From NCBI RefSeq assembly GCF_900110465.1, contig NZ_FODV01000005.1, positions 328,063-392,062 of the forward strand: a stretch of 64,000 nucleotides of DNA, in the 5' to 3' direction. Below are positions 33,392 to 46,279 of this stretch, in pieces. The DNA comes from Halogranum amylolyticum (GTDB lineage: Archaea > Halobacteriota > Halobacteria > Halobacteriales > Haloferacaceae). A model generated the notes under the pieces. It worked only from the letters and a program-made list of their open reading frames with translations, did no database searches and was not told where the DNA came from. A program made the position numbers and the translations under genes. Numbering within the stretch: position 1 is the first letter of the stretch; every line of letters starts with the position of its first letter.

Positions 33392-34165
33392 ATGTCCGAC
33401 TCGACGCTGTCCTCTCTGCAGGCGTTCTTCGACGAAGTCGAGGACCCGAACCGGTCGCTGGTCGTCGTGAACCGCCGCGAACCGAAGGCGGTCCAGTCGC
33501 TCCTCGAGTCGGCGTTCGCCGAGCAGTCGGTAACCGTCTCCGAACTCGACCTGTCGGACGAGGCCGACGACGTCGTCGTCGTCCTGGACGGGAAGCGAGT
33601 AGTGGCGACGTCGCCACTCTCGGAGGTGATGAACGCGCTGTTGCTCGTGAACTCCGACCGGTACATCACGGGGACCAGCGGTGTCGACGACAGCGGTGTC
33701 CCGGACGTGTTGACCGCGCTCGACGGCGTCGAGTTCGAACTGCGTGGCTACCCTGCCTCCAACAAGGAGAAGCTCCTCCTCATCGTCATCTCACGCTACG
33801 TCGAGCGACTCGCACTCACCGTCGGAGACGGCCGCCTCAGGTCGACGTTCCAGCGACTCTCGCGACTCGCCGACGAGCGAGGGACACGCGCCATCTACGA
33901 GCGACTCGCGGCGTCGACCGTCGACGTCCACGTCTACGGCACGGCTGGCTGGGGCCCACCGACGTCGCTCGATCTCACCGTTCACACGGGAACCAGTGCC
34001 GACTATCGGCAGTCGTGGTGTGTCGTCTTCGTTCCGGAACGCGCGAGTGAGAGACACGCCGCACTGGTAGCGCTGGAGACCGGTCCGAACGTCTGGCGGG
34101 GAACGTGGACGTACGACCCCGAGCGAGTCCGTCGTGTCGACCGGTATCTCGAACGGCGGTTCTGA
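33392..34165 (+). CDS. DICT sensory-domain protein
   Basis: 257 aa. The N-terminal 200 residues match the DICT domain found with two-component and diguanylate-cyclase proteins. Clear parts are SLVVVNRREPKAVQSLLESA, VVVLDGKRVVATSPL, ISRYVERLALTVGDGRL, and the conserved VHVYGTAGW. The C-terminus ends with the WTYDPERVRRVDRYLERRF tail common in haloarchaeal members. No output domain is attached, so it likely acts as a soluble sensor through an unknown partner. 54 nt upstream of ligA on the same strand. Confidence 0.85.
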   Translation: MSDSTLSSLQAFFDEVEDPNRSLVVVNRREPKAVQSLLESAFAEQSVTVSELDLSDEADDVVVVLDGKRVVATSPLSEVMNALLLVNSDRYITGTSGVDDSGVPDVLTALDGVEFELRGYPASNKEKLLLIVISRYVERLALTVGDGRLRSTFQRLSRLADERGTRAIYERLAASTVDVHVYGTAGWGPPTSLDLTVHTGTSADYRQSWCVVFVPERASERHAALVALETGPNVWRGTWTYDPERVRRVDRYLERRF

Positions 34166-34219
34166 GCGGGCGCGACCGCTTCGGCGGCCTTTTGAGCGAC
34201 GAGTGACAATCTCGGCGTG

Positions 34220-35989
34220 ATGGAGTTCGCCGACTTCGCCGCCCGTGCAGCCGCCATCGAAGCCGAACCCGCCGACCTCGAGACGACGACGCTCGTCCGC
34301 GAGCTGTTCGAGGCCGCGGGCGAGGACCTCCCGGTCGTCGTCCGGTTCGTTCAGGGGCGGGTGTTCCCGGCGTGGGAGTCGACGACGCTCGACGTCGGGC
34401 CGAGCCTCTGCTACGTCGCGATCGCCCGTGCGGCGGGCCGGAACGTCTCCGCCAACGACGTCGAGGACCGACTCGCCGAGACGGGCGAGATCGGCGCGGT
34501 CGCAGCCAGTTTCGACTTCGGCGGCCAGCAGGGACTCGCCGCGTTCGGCGGTGGCGGGCAGACCGACCTGACTGTCGCGACCGTCGACGAGGAGCTACGG
34601 GCGCTCGCCGCGGCCGCCGGCTCCGGAAGCCAGGACCGAAAGCTCGACACGCTGTTCGGCCTGTTCAACCGCTGTTCGCCGGACGAGGCGCGCTACCTCG
34701 CCCGGCTCGTCCTCTCGGAGATGCGCATCGGCGTCGGTGAGGGAACCGTCCGCGACGCCGTCGCCGAGGCGTTCCTCGTCGACTCGGCGGACGCCGCGGC
34801 GGTCCGCGACGACGCGACCGCCGAGGCGGAGACGACCGCCGCACGCGAACGACGGGACGCTGCCATCGAGGCGGTCGAACGCGCGCTGCAGGTGTCGAAC
34901 GACTACGGCCGCGTCGCCGTCGTCGCCCGCGACGAAGGGACGACGGGTCTCGACGCCATCGACCTCACCGTCGGCAGACCCGTTCAGGCGATGCTCGCAC
35001 AGGCAGGGACCGTCACCGACGCCTTAGACGAGTGGGAGACGGTCGCCGTCGAGACGAAGTTCGACGGAGCGCGGGTGCAGATCCACTACGACGGCAGAGA
35101 GGTGTCGCTGTTCTCGCGGAACATGGAGGACGTCACCGACGCGCTCCCGGAGGTCGTCGAGTTCGTCGAACGCGAGGTCGACGTGCCGGTGATCCTCGAC
35201 GGCGAGGTGGTCGCCGTCGACGACGACGGATCGCCGCTCCCGTTCCAGGAGATCCTCCGGCGGTTCCGGCGGAAACACGACGTCGACCGGATGCGCGAGG
35301 AGGTGACCGTCGAACTCCACGCGTTCGACTGTCTGCACGCCGCCGGTGACGACCTGCTCACCGACCCGGTGACCGACCGCCACGACCGACTCCGGGACGT
35401 CCTCGGCCACATCGACGCCGTCTCCGAACTCCTGCGCTCGGACGACGCCGACGAGATCGAGGCGTACGAGGCCGACGCGCTCGAGGCGGGCCACGAGGGG
35501 ATAATGCTCAAGAACCCCGAGGCGGCCTACTCGCCGGGGAAGCGCGGGAAGAACTGGCTGAAGCGTAAGCCCGACGTGGAGACGCTCGACCTCGTGGTCA
35601 CCGGCGCAGAGTGGGGCGAGGGTCGCCGGGCGGAGTTCCTCGGGACGTTCCTCCTGTCCGCACGGGTCGACGAGAGCAGTGGCGACGGCAGTGGCGACGA
35701 GAAACCCGAGTTCCGGACGATCGGGAAGGTCGCGACGGGGATCACCGACGAGCGACTCGCCGAACTCACCGACCTGCTCGAACCCCACGTCGTCGCCGAG
35801 AACGGGACCGAGGTCGACCTGCGGCCGACGACCGTCTTCGAGGTGGGGTACGAGGAGATCCAGCGGTCGCCGACGTACGCGTCGGGGTACGCGCTGCGGT
35901 TCCCGCGGTTCGTCGAGATCCGCGAGGACAAGACCCCCGAGACGGCCGACTCGCTGGCGCGGGTGGAGCGACTGGCCGAACGGCAGTGA
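34220..35989 (+). CDS. ligA: ATP-dependent DNA ligase
   Basis: 589-aa replicative ligase joining Okazaki fragments. The adenylated Lys280 lies in VETKFDGARVQIH (motif I, KxDG). Other motifs: FSRNMEDVTDALPEV (III), LDGEVVAVD (IIIa), GIMLKNPEAAYSPGKRGKNW (IV/V) and WLKRKPD. The N-terminal DNA-binding domain occupies the first 250 residues, with LFGLFNRCSPDEARYLARL. The ATG at 34220 is preferred over the GTG one codon earlier. A low-complexity Ser/Gly/Asp insert (ESSGDGSGDEK) is a halophile-type loop in the OB domain. Confidence 0.95.
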   Translation: MEFADFAARAAAIEAEPADLETTTLVRELFEAAGEDLPVVVRFVQGRVFPAWESTTLDVGPSLCYVAIARAAGRNVSANDVEDRLAETGEIGAVAASFDFGGQQGLAAFGGGGQTDLTVATVDEELRALAAAAGSGSQDRKLDTLFGLFNRCSPDEARYLARLVLSEMRIGVGEGTVRDAVAEAFLVDSADAAAVRDDATAEAETTAARERRDAAIEAVERALQVSNDYGRVAVVARDEGTTGLDAIDLTVGRPVQAMLAQAGTVTDALDEWETVAVETKFDGARVQIHYDGREVSLFSRNMEDVTDALPEVVEFVEREVDVPVILDGEVVAVDDDGSPLPFQEILRRFRRKHDVDRMREEVTVELHAFDCLHAAGDDLLTDPVTDRHDRLRDVLGHIDAVSELLRSDDADEIEAYEADALEAGHEGIMLKNPEAAYSPGKRGKNWLKRKPDVETLDLVVTGAEWGEGRRAEFLGTFLLSARVDESSGDGSGDEKPEFRTIGKVATGITDERLAELTDLLEPHVVAENGTEVDLRPTTVFEVGYEEIQRSPTYASGYALRFPRFVEIREDKTPETADSLARVERLAERQ

Positions 35990-36052
35990 CGCCCGAGGTG
36001 TGTGAACAGCCCCACAGAAGCCTTTTCCCAATCACTCCGATACGTCGGGACC

Positions 36053-36286
36053 ATGCCAGGGACAGACCGCTACGCAACTACCGCCGTCCGCAGCAAACCC
36101 AGTGACGGCGGAGTCACGTCTCGCTCGTCTCGGACGGTGACGCGGACCACGTCGCTCTGTACCGACACCGCCGTCAGGACGTCCAAGGCACCGCCATCGT
36201 TCACGAAGCTCGGGATGCTACTGGTGCTCTTCGCGCTCGTCGCGCTCCTGGTAGTAGCCGTCGATGGCGTCGGCGGCGTCCAGTAA
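36053..36286 (+). CDS. Small membrane-anchored hypothetical protein, 77 aa
   Basis: MPGTDRYATTAVRSKPSDGG begins a Ser/Thr/Arg-rich soluble part of about 50 residues. One strong C-terminal hydrophobic helix follows (KLGMLLVLFALVALLVVAV), giving a tail-anchored layout. Lies between ligA and the MBL hydrolase on the same strand. Support is moderate: composition is less acidic than usual, although the helix is convincing. Confidence 0.5.
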   Translation: MPGTDRYATTAVRSKPSDGGVTSRSSRTVTRTTSLCTDTAVRTSKAPPSFTKLGMLLVLFALVALLVVAVDGVGGVQ

Positions 36287-36335
36287 CCCCGACGCCGACC
36301 GTGAGATTATAGCCCGTCGCCCGAACAGAGACAGT

Positions 36336-37058
36336 ATGACGATCAAACACGACGGACTCTCCGTCACGTGGCTCGGCTACGCGACCGTCCGCATCGAGAC
36401 GGCCGACGGTTTCGTCGCCTACCTCGACCCTGGCCGCTACGGCGTCCTCGACGACTACCACGCCCGCGACGGCGATCTCGTCTGTGTCACGCACAACCAC
36501 CACTACGACACCGACGGCATCGCGAGCGTCGCCAAGGACGACGCCACGGTCGTCGTCTTCGAGGGCGTCGACGCGACCAGCATCGACCGCGACGTGACGC
36601 CGGTCGACGAGCTGCCGTACGACGTCGTCCGCGTCGGCGAGGAGGACCATCTCACCGTCGGCGACCTCGGCCAGGTCGACCTCTGGTCGTTGCCCGCGTA
36701 CAACGAAGCCGACGGCCCGCACGCCGACGAGGACGGCGACGTCGTCCACCCGCGCGGGTTCGGCTGTGCGTTCCTCCTGTCGATCGGCGGACGCACAGTC
36801 TTCTGGCCCGGCGACTCGGACGCGCTCGACGGGTTCCGCCAACTGGAGGTGTCGCTGTTCCTCGCCAACATCGGCGGCAGCGTCGTGATGGACCGCCACG
36901 AAGCCGCCGACCTCGCAGAGGCGCTGGACCCCGACTTGGTGTTACCGATCCACTACGACACGATCGAGCTGCTCGAAACCGACGCCGAGGCGTTCGTCGT
37001 CGACGTCGCCGAGCGCAGCATCCCTGTGGTGCTCGACGAGCGGTCGGCGAACCAGTAG
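36336..37058 (+). CDS. MBL-fold metallo-hydrolase
   Basis: 240 aa beta-lactamase-fold enzyme of the UlaG-like group. Begins MTIKHDGLSVTWLGYATVRI. The metal motif is THNHHYDTDG (HxHxxD type). Later metal ligands are in VFWPGDSD and LPIHYDT. A TATA-like GATTATA about 30 nt upstream of the ATG supports the chosen start. The class includes lactonases and phosphodiesterases; substrate cannot be told. Confidence 0.85.
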   Translation: MTIKHDGLSVTWLGYATVRIETADGFVAYLDPGRYGVLDDYHARDGDLVCVTHNHHYDTDGIASVAKDDATVVVFEGVDATSIDRDVTPVDELPYDVVRVGEEDHLTVGDLGQVDLWSLPAYNEADGPHADEDGDVVHPRGFGCAFLLSIGGRTVFWPGDSDALDGFRQLEVSLFLANIGGSVVMDRHEAADLAEALDPDLVLPIHYDTIELLETDAEAFVVDVAERSIPVVLDERSANQ

Positions 37059-37105
37059 ACCCCGTCGACCGTAGCTATTTGTTGCTTGTCAAACTATTCG
37101 ACAGC

Positions 37106-37927
37106 ATGGGTCCCTCCGCCTCGCGGTTCTGCCGCGCTTGCGGCGACACCCTCTCGCCGAGCGCGGCGTTCTGTCCGGCCTGTGGCACCGCCGTCGACAC
37201 CCCCTCCACGGTGAGAGACGACCCGTTCGGCCGGGCGACCGGGGGACACGACGGGAAGTTTCGCCGACGGCTCGTACACTACCGCGTCGCGGGGTGGACG
37301 GTCGAACGCGAGTTCGACGACCGGGTCGTGCTCGTCGACCGGGGGATCGGCTCACCAGCCCTCCACGTCGCGCTGCTACTCTCTACGGGCGGGGTCGGCA
37401 ACGTCGCCTACGCGTGGTACTGTCACGGACCGGGTGCGCCGCGCTGCGAGTTGCGGACCGACGGTACGGTCCGACGGGTCGACGACGCGACCGGTGGGGC
37501 GACCAGTCTCGACTACCCGACGCTCGCCGGCGTCATCGCCTGCTTCATCGGGTTCGCGCTCGTCACGAGGCTGGTCAGACAGTGGTCGTTCGTCCTCCTC
37601 GCCGTCCTATTGTTGGTGACGACGCTCGCGTCGGTCGGCGCCCTCGCCGCGCGGCGAGTGGACGACCGCCAGTCGCCGACGACGTTCGGCCGGAAGCGAA
37701 CGGTCACCGAACGGGAGGTGAACGACCGCTCGCTGTCCTGTGCGGTGTGTGACAGCCCCCTGTCCGACGGCGTCGAGCGGACGTTCGCCGAGCGGACATA
37801 TCTCGCCGGACTCCCGGTTCGGACGCACGAGTCGGGGACGAACCGCTACTGTCGCCGCTGTACGAGCGACGAGGAGCGTGCTCGCGACGCCGACGGTGAC
37901 CGCGAACGGGACCGGGAGTTCGCCTGA
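37106..37927 (+). CDS. Zinc-ribbon membrane protein, 273 aa
   Basis: The N-terminal zinc ribbon RFCRACGDTLSPSAAFCPACG is followed by a conserved-looking soluble domain, then two transmembrane helices (LAGVIACFIGFALVTRL and WSFVLLAVLLLVTTLASVG). A second Cys cluster, CAVCDSPL...YCRRCTSDEE, is near the C-terminus. The tail is rich in Arg/Asp. The ATG at 37106 follows a TATA-like CTATTTG at about 37074. Such zinc-ribbon/two-helix proteins are frequent in haloarchaea and mostly uncharacterised. Confidence 0.75.
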   Translation: MGPSASRFCRACGDTLSPSAAFCPACGTAVDTPSTVRDDPFGRATGGHDGKFRRRLVHYRVAGWTVEREFDDRVVLVDRGIGSPALHVALLLSTGGVGNVAYAWYCHGPGAPRCELRTDGTVRRVDDATGGATSLDYPTLAGVIACFIGFALVTRLVRQWSFVLLAVLLLVTTLASVGALAARRVDDRQSPTTFGRKRTVTEREVNDRSLSCAVCDSPLSDGVERTFAERTYLAGLPVRTHESGTNRYCRRCTSDEERARDADGDRERDREFA

Positions 37928-37933
37928 GCGGCG

Positions 37934-39028
37934 TCAGATGACGCCCATGTCCGTCAACCGCTCGGGCAGATAGGTGTCGGTGACGAAGTCCAGCCCTCGA
38001 GAAGCGAGCGCCTGCTGTTCGGCTTTCTTGCCGATGTCGAGCTGAAGCTCGATCTGCTCGGTCCAGAACTCCGACTGGAAGCGCGGGTCGGTCAGCTCCG
38101 ACTCCAGCGCGTTGACGTCGGAGTCGCTGAGCGGGTCGGTCGGCAGGTCGTAGTCGACGATGTCCTGCGGCCGGATGCCGACGTACTGTGCTTCGGGCGT
38201 CGCGAGATACTCCGAGAGGTGGGCGGACTTGATCGAACCGTAGGCGACCGAGCCGTAGATGCGGTACGACCACGGGTCACCGTCGGTGAACACCACGACG
38301 GGCAGGTCGAGTTCGTCGTGGAGTCGCTTCGTGATGCGGCGGGTCGCCCGCGCGGGCTGGCCCTTCAGGTGGACGACGAGCACGTTGTACTCCTCGTCGA
38401 ACCCGTTCTCGACGAGCCGGTCGCGCATCCCACCGGTCTCGACGCAGAGCACGAAGTCGATGTCGTGGTCGAGAAACTCGATGGTGTCGGGGTTGTTCGG
38501 GATCTGGTAGCCGCCCTCGCCGACGTCTTTCTGGCAGTGGATCTCGCGCTCGCCGCGTCGGGTCTGTTCGCGGAGCTCGAGCGGTCCCATCAGCGTCGCC
38601 CCGGACTCCTCGGGGCGCATGTGGAAGTCTTCGCGGGTGACCTGCGAGACGATCTCGAGGTCCTCGACCAGCTGGTTCGACTCGTCCTGGTCGGAGAACT
38701 GCGCCTCCTCGTTGTCCCACGACTCCGAGAGGTAGTACAGCTCACGGAGGGTCGACGAGCGGCCCTCCTCTAGCTGCTTCGCGAGGAAGTCGATGGTGTA
38801 GACGGCTTTCAGCAGTTTGCGTGCCCCGCGAACGGAGTTGGCCGACCGCGTCGAGGTGCGGTCGCCGTAGACCCACACGTTCGACTCCTCGTCGAAGACG
38901 ATGTTGCTCTTCGTCCGAGTGGGCAGTTCCATCTCGGGGATCTGCCCGCCGGCGAACTGGTCGTAGAACTCCGCGGCGAGGTCGATGAGTCGCTCGCGGG
39001 CCTTCTCGTCTTGAATCTTCGAACTCAT
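37934..39028 (-). CDS. top6A: DNA topoisomerase VI subunit A
   Basis: 364-aa Spo11-like cleavage subunit of type IIB topoisomerase. The catalytic tyrosine is Tyr98/Tyr99 in [12 protein letters not shown], the 5Y-CAP winged helix. The Toprim domain has [14 protein letters not shown] and [17 protein letters not shown], providing the acidic Mg ligands. Its ATG is 1 nt from the end of top6B, so the two subunits are one operon, with B translated first. It relaxes supercoils and decatenates replicated DNA. Confidence 0.95.
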   Translation of the reverse strand: MSSKIQDEKARERLIDLAAEFYDQFAGGQIPEMELPTRTKSNIVFDEESNVWVYGDRTSTRSANSVRGARKLLKAVYTIDFLAKQLEEGRSSTLRELYYLSESWDNEEAQFSDQDESNQLVEDLEIVSQVTREDFHMRPEESGATLMGPLELREQTRRGEREIHCQKDVGEGGYQIPNNPDTIEFLDHDIDFVLCVETGGMRDRLVENGFDEEYNVLVVHLKGQPARATRRITKRLHDELDLPVVVFTDGDPWSYRIYGSVAYGSIKSAHLSEYLATPEAQYVGIRPQDIVDYDLPTDPLSDSDVNALESELTDPRFQSEFWTEQIELQLDIGKKAEQQALASRGLDFVTDTYLPERLTDMGVI

Positions 39029-39029
39029 G

Positions 39030-41450
39030 TTAGTCTTGCACCGTCAGTTTCTCGGTCTCGACGCCGTCGACGTTGATGTCGAAGTCGGCGTCGTCGGTCA
39101 CTTCGTAGCTCAGCGTCGCCGTCTCGCCGGCCGACACCGACGGCGACCACTTGACGAACCACTCGCCGTCGAGGTCGACGACCGTCGCGTCGCCGTTCAA
39201 CCCCTGGGGTTCGACGGAGACGATGTCGGTGATGTCCGGTTGCTCCGTCCGGTCGGAGTAGTTCTCGACGACGAGCGTCACCTCCCCGTCTCCGATCTCG
39301 CGTTCGACGCTGACGTTGTTCATGATCCGTGCCAGCGCGCCGTCGATGTCGGGTCGCGGGCGACCCGTCACCTCCGACACCTTGTCGGCCATCTGCGGGA
39401 GGATCTTCCCGAGGACGTCCTGCTTCTGCCGGCGCTTCTGCATCGAGCGCCGCTTGTTCAGGTAGGACTTCAACTCGCGGGCGGCCTCGCGGATGGCGAG
39501 TTCGATCTCGTCTTCGATCTCGGGGATGTTCGCGAGCGCGTCCTTCGACTCGCTGGTGAACGGGACGTTCGTCGAGGCGACGTGGATCATGATGACAGCC
39601 GGGCCGTTCGGCATCCCGCTGCCACCGGGTTGGTCGAGTCCGTAGTTCCGCCAGCCGATGCGTTTGACGACGTCCGTCGTCGCACACGCCCCGCGCTGGT
39701 AGACCAGTGGAACGCGGTTGGCGAAGCGAAGCAGGTCGACGCTCCCCTCGGACCGCAACTCGCCGCCGTAGGCGATGCCGGCCTCGACGATGAACGGGTC
39801 GCCGCCGTGGACCTCCGCGTCGCGCGTCGCGGCGGCGTAGAAGTCGGCGTCGAACTCCTTGCGGAGACCGGCCTCGACGAGCTCGGCGGTGATTGGCGAG
39901 AGGCAGTTCGTCGGCGGCGAGAGGATGTCCGTCTCGCGCATCGCGTCCAACAGCTCCGAGGAGACGTCGCGACTGGCGGCGACGTCGTTCACCTTCGGCA
40001 CGTCGTCGGGGACGGTCCGCATCACCGCCCAGAACGCCTCAGTGACGTTCTCCCGGGCCGTGTCACCCACGGTCGCCTCGTCGTACTCGACGGTGGCGTC
40101 GGCGGCGCCGTCGACGTACGCGCGCAACCGTTCGTAGGTCGCCCGATGACGGGTGTCGTCTGCGGTGCCGAACTTGCGGGCGAGCCGTTCGGCGAGCGCC
40201 CGGACCGTCGCGTCGTCCTTCCGCGTGCTCGTGGCGTCGTCGACGAGCGCGTAGACGTCGTCGGTGAGTCGGTCGACGTCGTGCTCCTCGTCGTACCCCG
40301 AGAGCACCGCCCACGCGGCCTCGACGGCGTTGTCGCGGACGGTCCGACCGAACGTCTTGCCGAACTCCTCGGCGGCGGCGTCGGCGGCGTTGTCGACGAT
40401 CGTGCGGAGTTCGTGGTGGGTCGTCCGCTCGCGCTCGCGAAGCGTGTCGGCGACGATCTCGGCGAAGGCGTCCGTCGCGTCGGCACCCTTCCCGGAGACG
40501 GCGTCGACGATGGCGGCTTCGAGGTCGGCGTCGTCGTGCGCTGCGGGAGCGGACCAGCCCATCTCGCGACCGAAGTGACGGTCGCGGAAGCTGTCGACGA
40601 CCTTGTCGGCGGTCTTCTTGCCCACCCGCGTGAACTCCTCCTGTAGGAACCCGGAGACCGAGTACGATTCGGTCGCCTGCAGCATCTTGATGAGCGTTCC
40701 CAACTCTACGCCGTGTGGATGCGGGCGGATCTCTTCGGTCTCGGCGGGGAGTTGGTCGGTCGCCCGTTCGAACTTCAGCGGTTCGTCGAGCCCCGGTTCC
40801 CGGAGTTCGAGTCGAGCGTGAGGGTTGACGACGGCGGTGTGTTTGATGTAGTTGTGGAGCTGTTGGCGAGCGCGCATGTTCGCCTCCATCTCCAACTCGA
40901 TACGGGTGCCGTGTGAGCGGTCCCACGAGGTCTCGCGGGCCTCCTTGATCTCGGGCTCGTTGGTGTCGGTGTCGATGATCAGCTCGAAGTACTGCGCCTC
41001 TGCGGAGCCCTGCGTGCGACTCGTGATCTTGGCTGCCTTCCCGCTCGTGAGCTGCGAGTAGAGGACGGCCGCGGAGATTCCGATACCCTGCTGGCCGCGC
41101 GACTGTTCGCGGGCGTGGAAGCGAGAGCCGTAGAGGAGCTTCCCGAACACCTTCGGGAGCTGTGCCTTCGTGATGCCCGGACCGTTGTCTTCGACGATGA
41201 GACGGTAGTAGTCGCCGGCCTCGACGATTTCGACGTAGATGTCGGGTGCGAGACCCGCCTCCTCCGTGGCGTCGAGCGCGTTGTCCACCGCCTCTTTCAC
41301 GGCGGTCACAAGCCCTCGGGCCCCGGAGTCGAACCCGAGCATATGCTTGTTTTTCTCGAAGAACTCGGCGATAGAGATCTCCCGCTGGTTCTGCGCCAGC
41401 TCGTCGGCGATCTCCGAATCCTCGCCGAGTGTCGACTGGAACGAGGTCAT
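39030..41450 (-). CDS. top6B: DNA topoisomerase VI subunit B
   Basis: 806-aa GHKL ATPase subunit. Bergerat motifs: EAVDNALDA (55-63), VEDNGPGI (86-93) and GQQGIGISA (119-127). The transducer has the conserved switch-Lys region, and a C-terminal Ig-like domain follows. Between the ATPase part and the helix-two-turn-helix/transducer there is a large acidic insertion, about 300-485, not present in the shorter archaeal homologues I know. It contains two related segments ([13 protein letters not shown] and [13 protein letters not shown]). The start at 41450 is chosen over a long open frame to 41660. A minus-strand TTTTATGC at about 41476 fits a leaderless transcript. Confidence 0.95.
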   Translation of the reverse strand: MTSFQSTLGEDSEIADELAQNQREISIAEFFEKNKHMLGFDSGARGLVTAVKEAVDNALDATEEAGLAPDIYVEIVEAGDYYRLIVEDNGPGITKAQLPKVFGKLLYGSRFHAREQSRGQQGIGISAAVLYSQLTSGKAAKITSRTQGSAEAQYFELIIDTDTNEPEIKEARETSWDRSHGTRIELEMEANMRARQQLHNYIKHTAVVNPHARLELREPGLDEPLKFERATDQLPAETEEIRPHPHGVELGTLIKMLQATESYSVSGFLQEEFTRVGKKTADKVVDSFRDRHFGREMGWSAPAAHDDADLEAAIVDAVSGKGADATDAFAEIVADTLRERERTTHHELRTIVDNAADAAAEEFGKTFGRTVRDNAVEAAWAVLSGYDEEHDVDRLTDDVYALVDDATSTRKDDATVRALAERLARKFGTADDTRHRATYERLRAYVDGAADATVEYDEATVGDTARENVTEAFWAVMRTVPDDVPKVNDVAASRDVSSELLDAMRETDILSPPTNCLSPITAELVEAGLRKEFDADFYAAATRDAEVHGGDPFIVEAGIAYGGELRSEGSVDLLRFANRVPLVYQRGACATTDVVKRIGWRNYGLDQPGGSGMPNGPAVIMIHVASTNVPFTSESKDALANIPEIEDEIELAIREAARELKSYLNKRRSMQKRRQKQDVLGKILPQMADKVSEVTGRPRPDIDGALARIMNNVSVEREIGDGEVTLVVENYSDRTEQPDITDIVSVEPQGLNGDATVVDLDGEWFVKWSPSVSAGETATLSYEVTDDADFDINVDGVETEKLTVQD

Positions 41451-41518
41451 TCGTTGGAAGGTTACCCGACGGACGCATAAAACCTCTCCGTCGGCGCGGT
41501 GAAAGTGAAAGTGGATGA

Positions 41519-43600
<2,082 letters not shown>

Positions 43601-43677
43601 ATGTCGGGTCACCGATTCAGTCCCGACGACGGTAGCACCTGCTTCGGTCGCACGCACGCTCGACGCACGGAGACACG

Positions 43678-46194
43678 ATGAGTTCAGAGATTCCGAACCC
43701 CGAAGACGACGTACAGGCAGCACAGGTCACGACTGCACGCATCGAAGACGAGATGGAGCAGTCGTACATCGACTACGCGATGAGCGTCATCGCCGGGCGC
43801 GCCCTCCCGGACGTCCGCGACGGTCTCAAACCGGTCCACCGGCGCATCCTCTATGCGATGAACGAGGCGGGCGTCACCGCCCGCTCCTCCCACCGGAAGT
43901 CCTCCTCCATCGTCGGCGAGACGATGGGTGACTACCACCCACACGGCGACTCGGCCATCTACGACGCACTCGCGCGGATGGCGCAGGACTTCTCGATGCG
44001 CTACCCGCTGGTCGACGGACAGGGGAACTTCGGCTCCGTCGACGGCGACCCACCGGCCGCCATGCGGTACACGGAGGCGCGGATGTCGCCCATCGCCGAG
44101 GAACTCCTCGCCGACATCGACAAGGACACCGTCGACTTCAAGTCAAACTACGACGACCGGCTGACGGAACCCGACGTGCTCCCTGCGGCGTTCCCGAACC
44201 TGCTCGTCAACGGCTCGTCCGGCATCGCCGTCGGGATGTCGACGAACATCCCGCCGCACAACCTCGGTGAAATCATCGACGCGACGGTCCACCTCATCGA
44301 CAACCCCGACTGCACCATCGAGGACCTGATGGACCACGTCAAGGGGCCCGACTTCCCGACGGGAGCGAACATCGTCGGCCGCAACGCCATCCACCAGGCG
44401 TACAAGACCGGTCGTGGGCGCATCCGCGTTCGCGCCGAGATCGACGTCGAACGGGACGAGAAAGGCAACGACGAGCGCATCGTCGTCTCCGAACTGCCGT
44501 ATCAGGAGAACAAGGCCCGCCTCATCGAGCGCATCGCCGACGACGTCAACGAGGGGAAGATCGAAGGCATCCGTGATCTGCGCGACGAGTCCGACCGCGA
44601 CGGGATCCGTGTCGTCGTCGAACTCAAGCGCGGTGCGAGCGCCGACATCGTCAAGAACCAACTGCTCGACAACCACCTCGAATCCACCTTCGGGGTCATC
44701 AACCTCGCCTTGGTCGACGGCCAGCCGAAGGTGCTCGACCTGAAGGAGACGCTCCAGGAGTACCTGAAGCACCGTCGGGAAGTCGTCCGCCGACGCAGCG
44801 AGTACGACCTCGCGGAAGCCGAGGACCGCGCACACATCCTCGAGGGGCGGCTGACGGCGCTGAAGAACGTCGACGACGTCGTCGACCTGATCCGCGACTC
44901 CGAGAGCCGCGACGACGCGAAGGAGGCGCTGATGGAGGCGTACGACTTCTCGGCGGCGCAGGTCGACCACATCGTCGCGATGCAGTTGGGGTCGCTCACG
45001 TCGATGGAGGCCGAAGCCATCGAAGACGAGTACGAAGAGGTACAGGCGACGATCGAACGGCTGAACGAGATTCTCGAAGACGAGAGCGAACTACTCGGCG
45101 TCATCAAAGAGGAACTCCGCGAGATCAGAGACGAGTACGCCGACGAGCGGCGGACGAGCATCATCGAGGACACCGGCTCGATCACCCGCGAGGAGCTCAT
45201 CCCCCAGGAGGACGTCGTCGTCGTCGTCACCGAGGACGACTACATCAAGCGGATGCCCGCGACGACGTTCCGCGCCCAGAACCGGGGCGGAAAGGGGATC
45301 ATCGGCACCGACCTCAAGGAGGGCGACCGGGTCTCGTCGGTGTTCTACGCGAACACCCACGACTACCTGCTCTGCTTTACGAACCACGGACAGGTCTACC
45401 AGCTGAAGGCCTACGAGATCCCGGAGATGTCGCGGACCGCCCGCGGGAAGTCGGCGGTGAACGTCATCGACCTCGACGACGGCGAGGAGATCGAGGCCGT
45501 CGTCAACACTGACGAGATGGACGAAGAGGAGTTCTTCACGATGGTCACGCGCGACGGCTACATCAAGCGGACCGCCGTCGACGACTTCTCGAACATCCTC
45601 TCGACGGGGATCCGTGCGATTCGTCTGGAAGACGGCGACGCGCTCGTCGACGTCGAAGTGACGAACGGCGAACTCGATCTCATCGTCGCCACGGAGGACG
45701 GGATGAGCATCCGGTTCGACGAGAGCGAGGTTCGTCCGATGGGCCGCACGGCTCGTGGGGTCCGCGGCATCCAACTCACCGGCGACGACACGGTGGCCGG
45801 ACTCGCCGCCGTCGAAGTCGACCGCCACAAGTGGCTGTTGACGGTCACCAAGAACGGCTACGGCAAGCGCACGAACATCGGAGACTACCGGACGCAGTCC
45901 CGCAACGGGAAGGGACTCATCGACATCAAGACCGTCCGACGCAACGGGCCGACCTGTGCCATCGAGACGGTCGCCCCCGGCGACCATCTCGTCGCGATGA
46001 GCGAGAGTGGGCAGATCATGCGCACCCGTGTCGACGAGATTTCTACTGTGGGTCGCAACACGATGGGCGTCATCGTGATGGACTTAGACGACGGCGACCA
46101 CGTCGCCGCAGTCGACGTGGTGCCGTCCGAACGTATCGGCGAGAAAGAAGACGAGAAGGTAGACGCCGACGAAATCGAACAGCCGGCAGAGTAA
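43678..46194 (+). CDS. gyrA: DNA gyrase subunit A
   Basis: 838-aa cleavage subunit introducing negative supercoils with GyrB. Catalytic Tyr131 is in [10 protein letters not shown]. The DNA gate has [13 protein letters not shown] and [20 protein letters not shown]. The C-terminal beta-pinwheel includes a GyrA-box, QNRGGKG (about residue 535), which wraps DNA. Without it the enzyme would behave like topoisomerase IV. The tail is strongly acidic ([18 protein letters not shown]). A coiled-coil region with repeated Glu/Asp spans about 430-490. Confidence 0.97.
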   Translation: MSSEIPNPEDDVQAAQVTTARIEDEMEQSYIDYAMSVIAGRALPDVRDGLKPVHRRILYAMNEAGVTARSSHRKSSSIVGETMGDYHPHGDSAIYDALARMAQDFSMRYPLVDGQGNFGSVDGDPPAAMRYTEARMSPIAEELLADIDKDTVDFKSNYDDRLTEPDVLPAAFPNLLVNGSSGIAVGMSTNIPPHNLGEIIDATVHLIDNPDCTIEDLMDHVKGPDFPTGANIVGRNAIHQAYKTGRGRIRVRAEIDVERDEKGNDERIVVSELPYQENKARLIERIADDVNEGKIEGIRDLRDESDRDGIRVVVELKRGASADIVKNQLLDNHLESTFGVINLALVDGQPKVLDLKETLQEYLKHRREVVRRRSEYDLAEAEDRAHILEGRLTALKNVDDVVDLIRDSESRDDAKEALMEAYDFSAAQVDHIVAMQLGSLTSMEAEAIEDEYEEVQATIERLNEILEDESELLGVIKEELREIRDEYADERRTSIIEDTGSITREELIPQEDVVVVVTEDDYIKRMPATTFRAQNRGGKGIIGTDLKEGDRVSSVFYANTHDYLLCFTNHGQVYQLKAYEIPEMSRTARGKSAVNVIDLDDGEEIEAVVNTDEMDEEEFFTMVTRDGYIKRTAVDDFSNILSTGIRAIRLEDGDALVDVEVTNGELDLIVATEDGMSIRFDESEVRPMGRTARGVRGIQLTGDDTVAGLAAVEVDRHKWLLTVTKNGYGKRTNIGDYRTQSRNGKGLIDIKTVRRNGPTCAIETVAPGDHLVAMSESGQIMRTRVDEISTVGRNTMGVIVMDLDDGDHVAAVDVVPSERIGEKEDEKVDADEIEQPAE

Positions 46195-46279
46195 TCCGCC
46201 GTCGATTCGGCGGTCCGGCGCCCCTTCTCGTTTTTAGTTTTCACGGCGTATGATCGAACCGAGACTACTGGAGCGTCGA

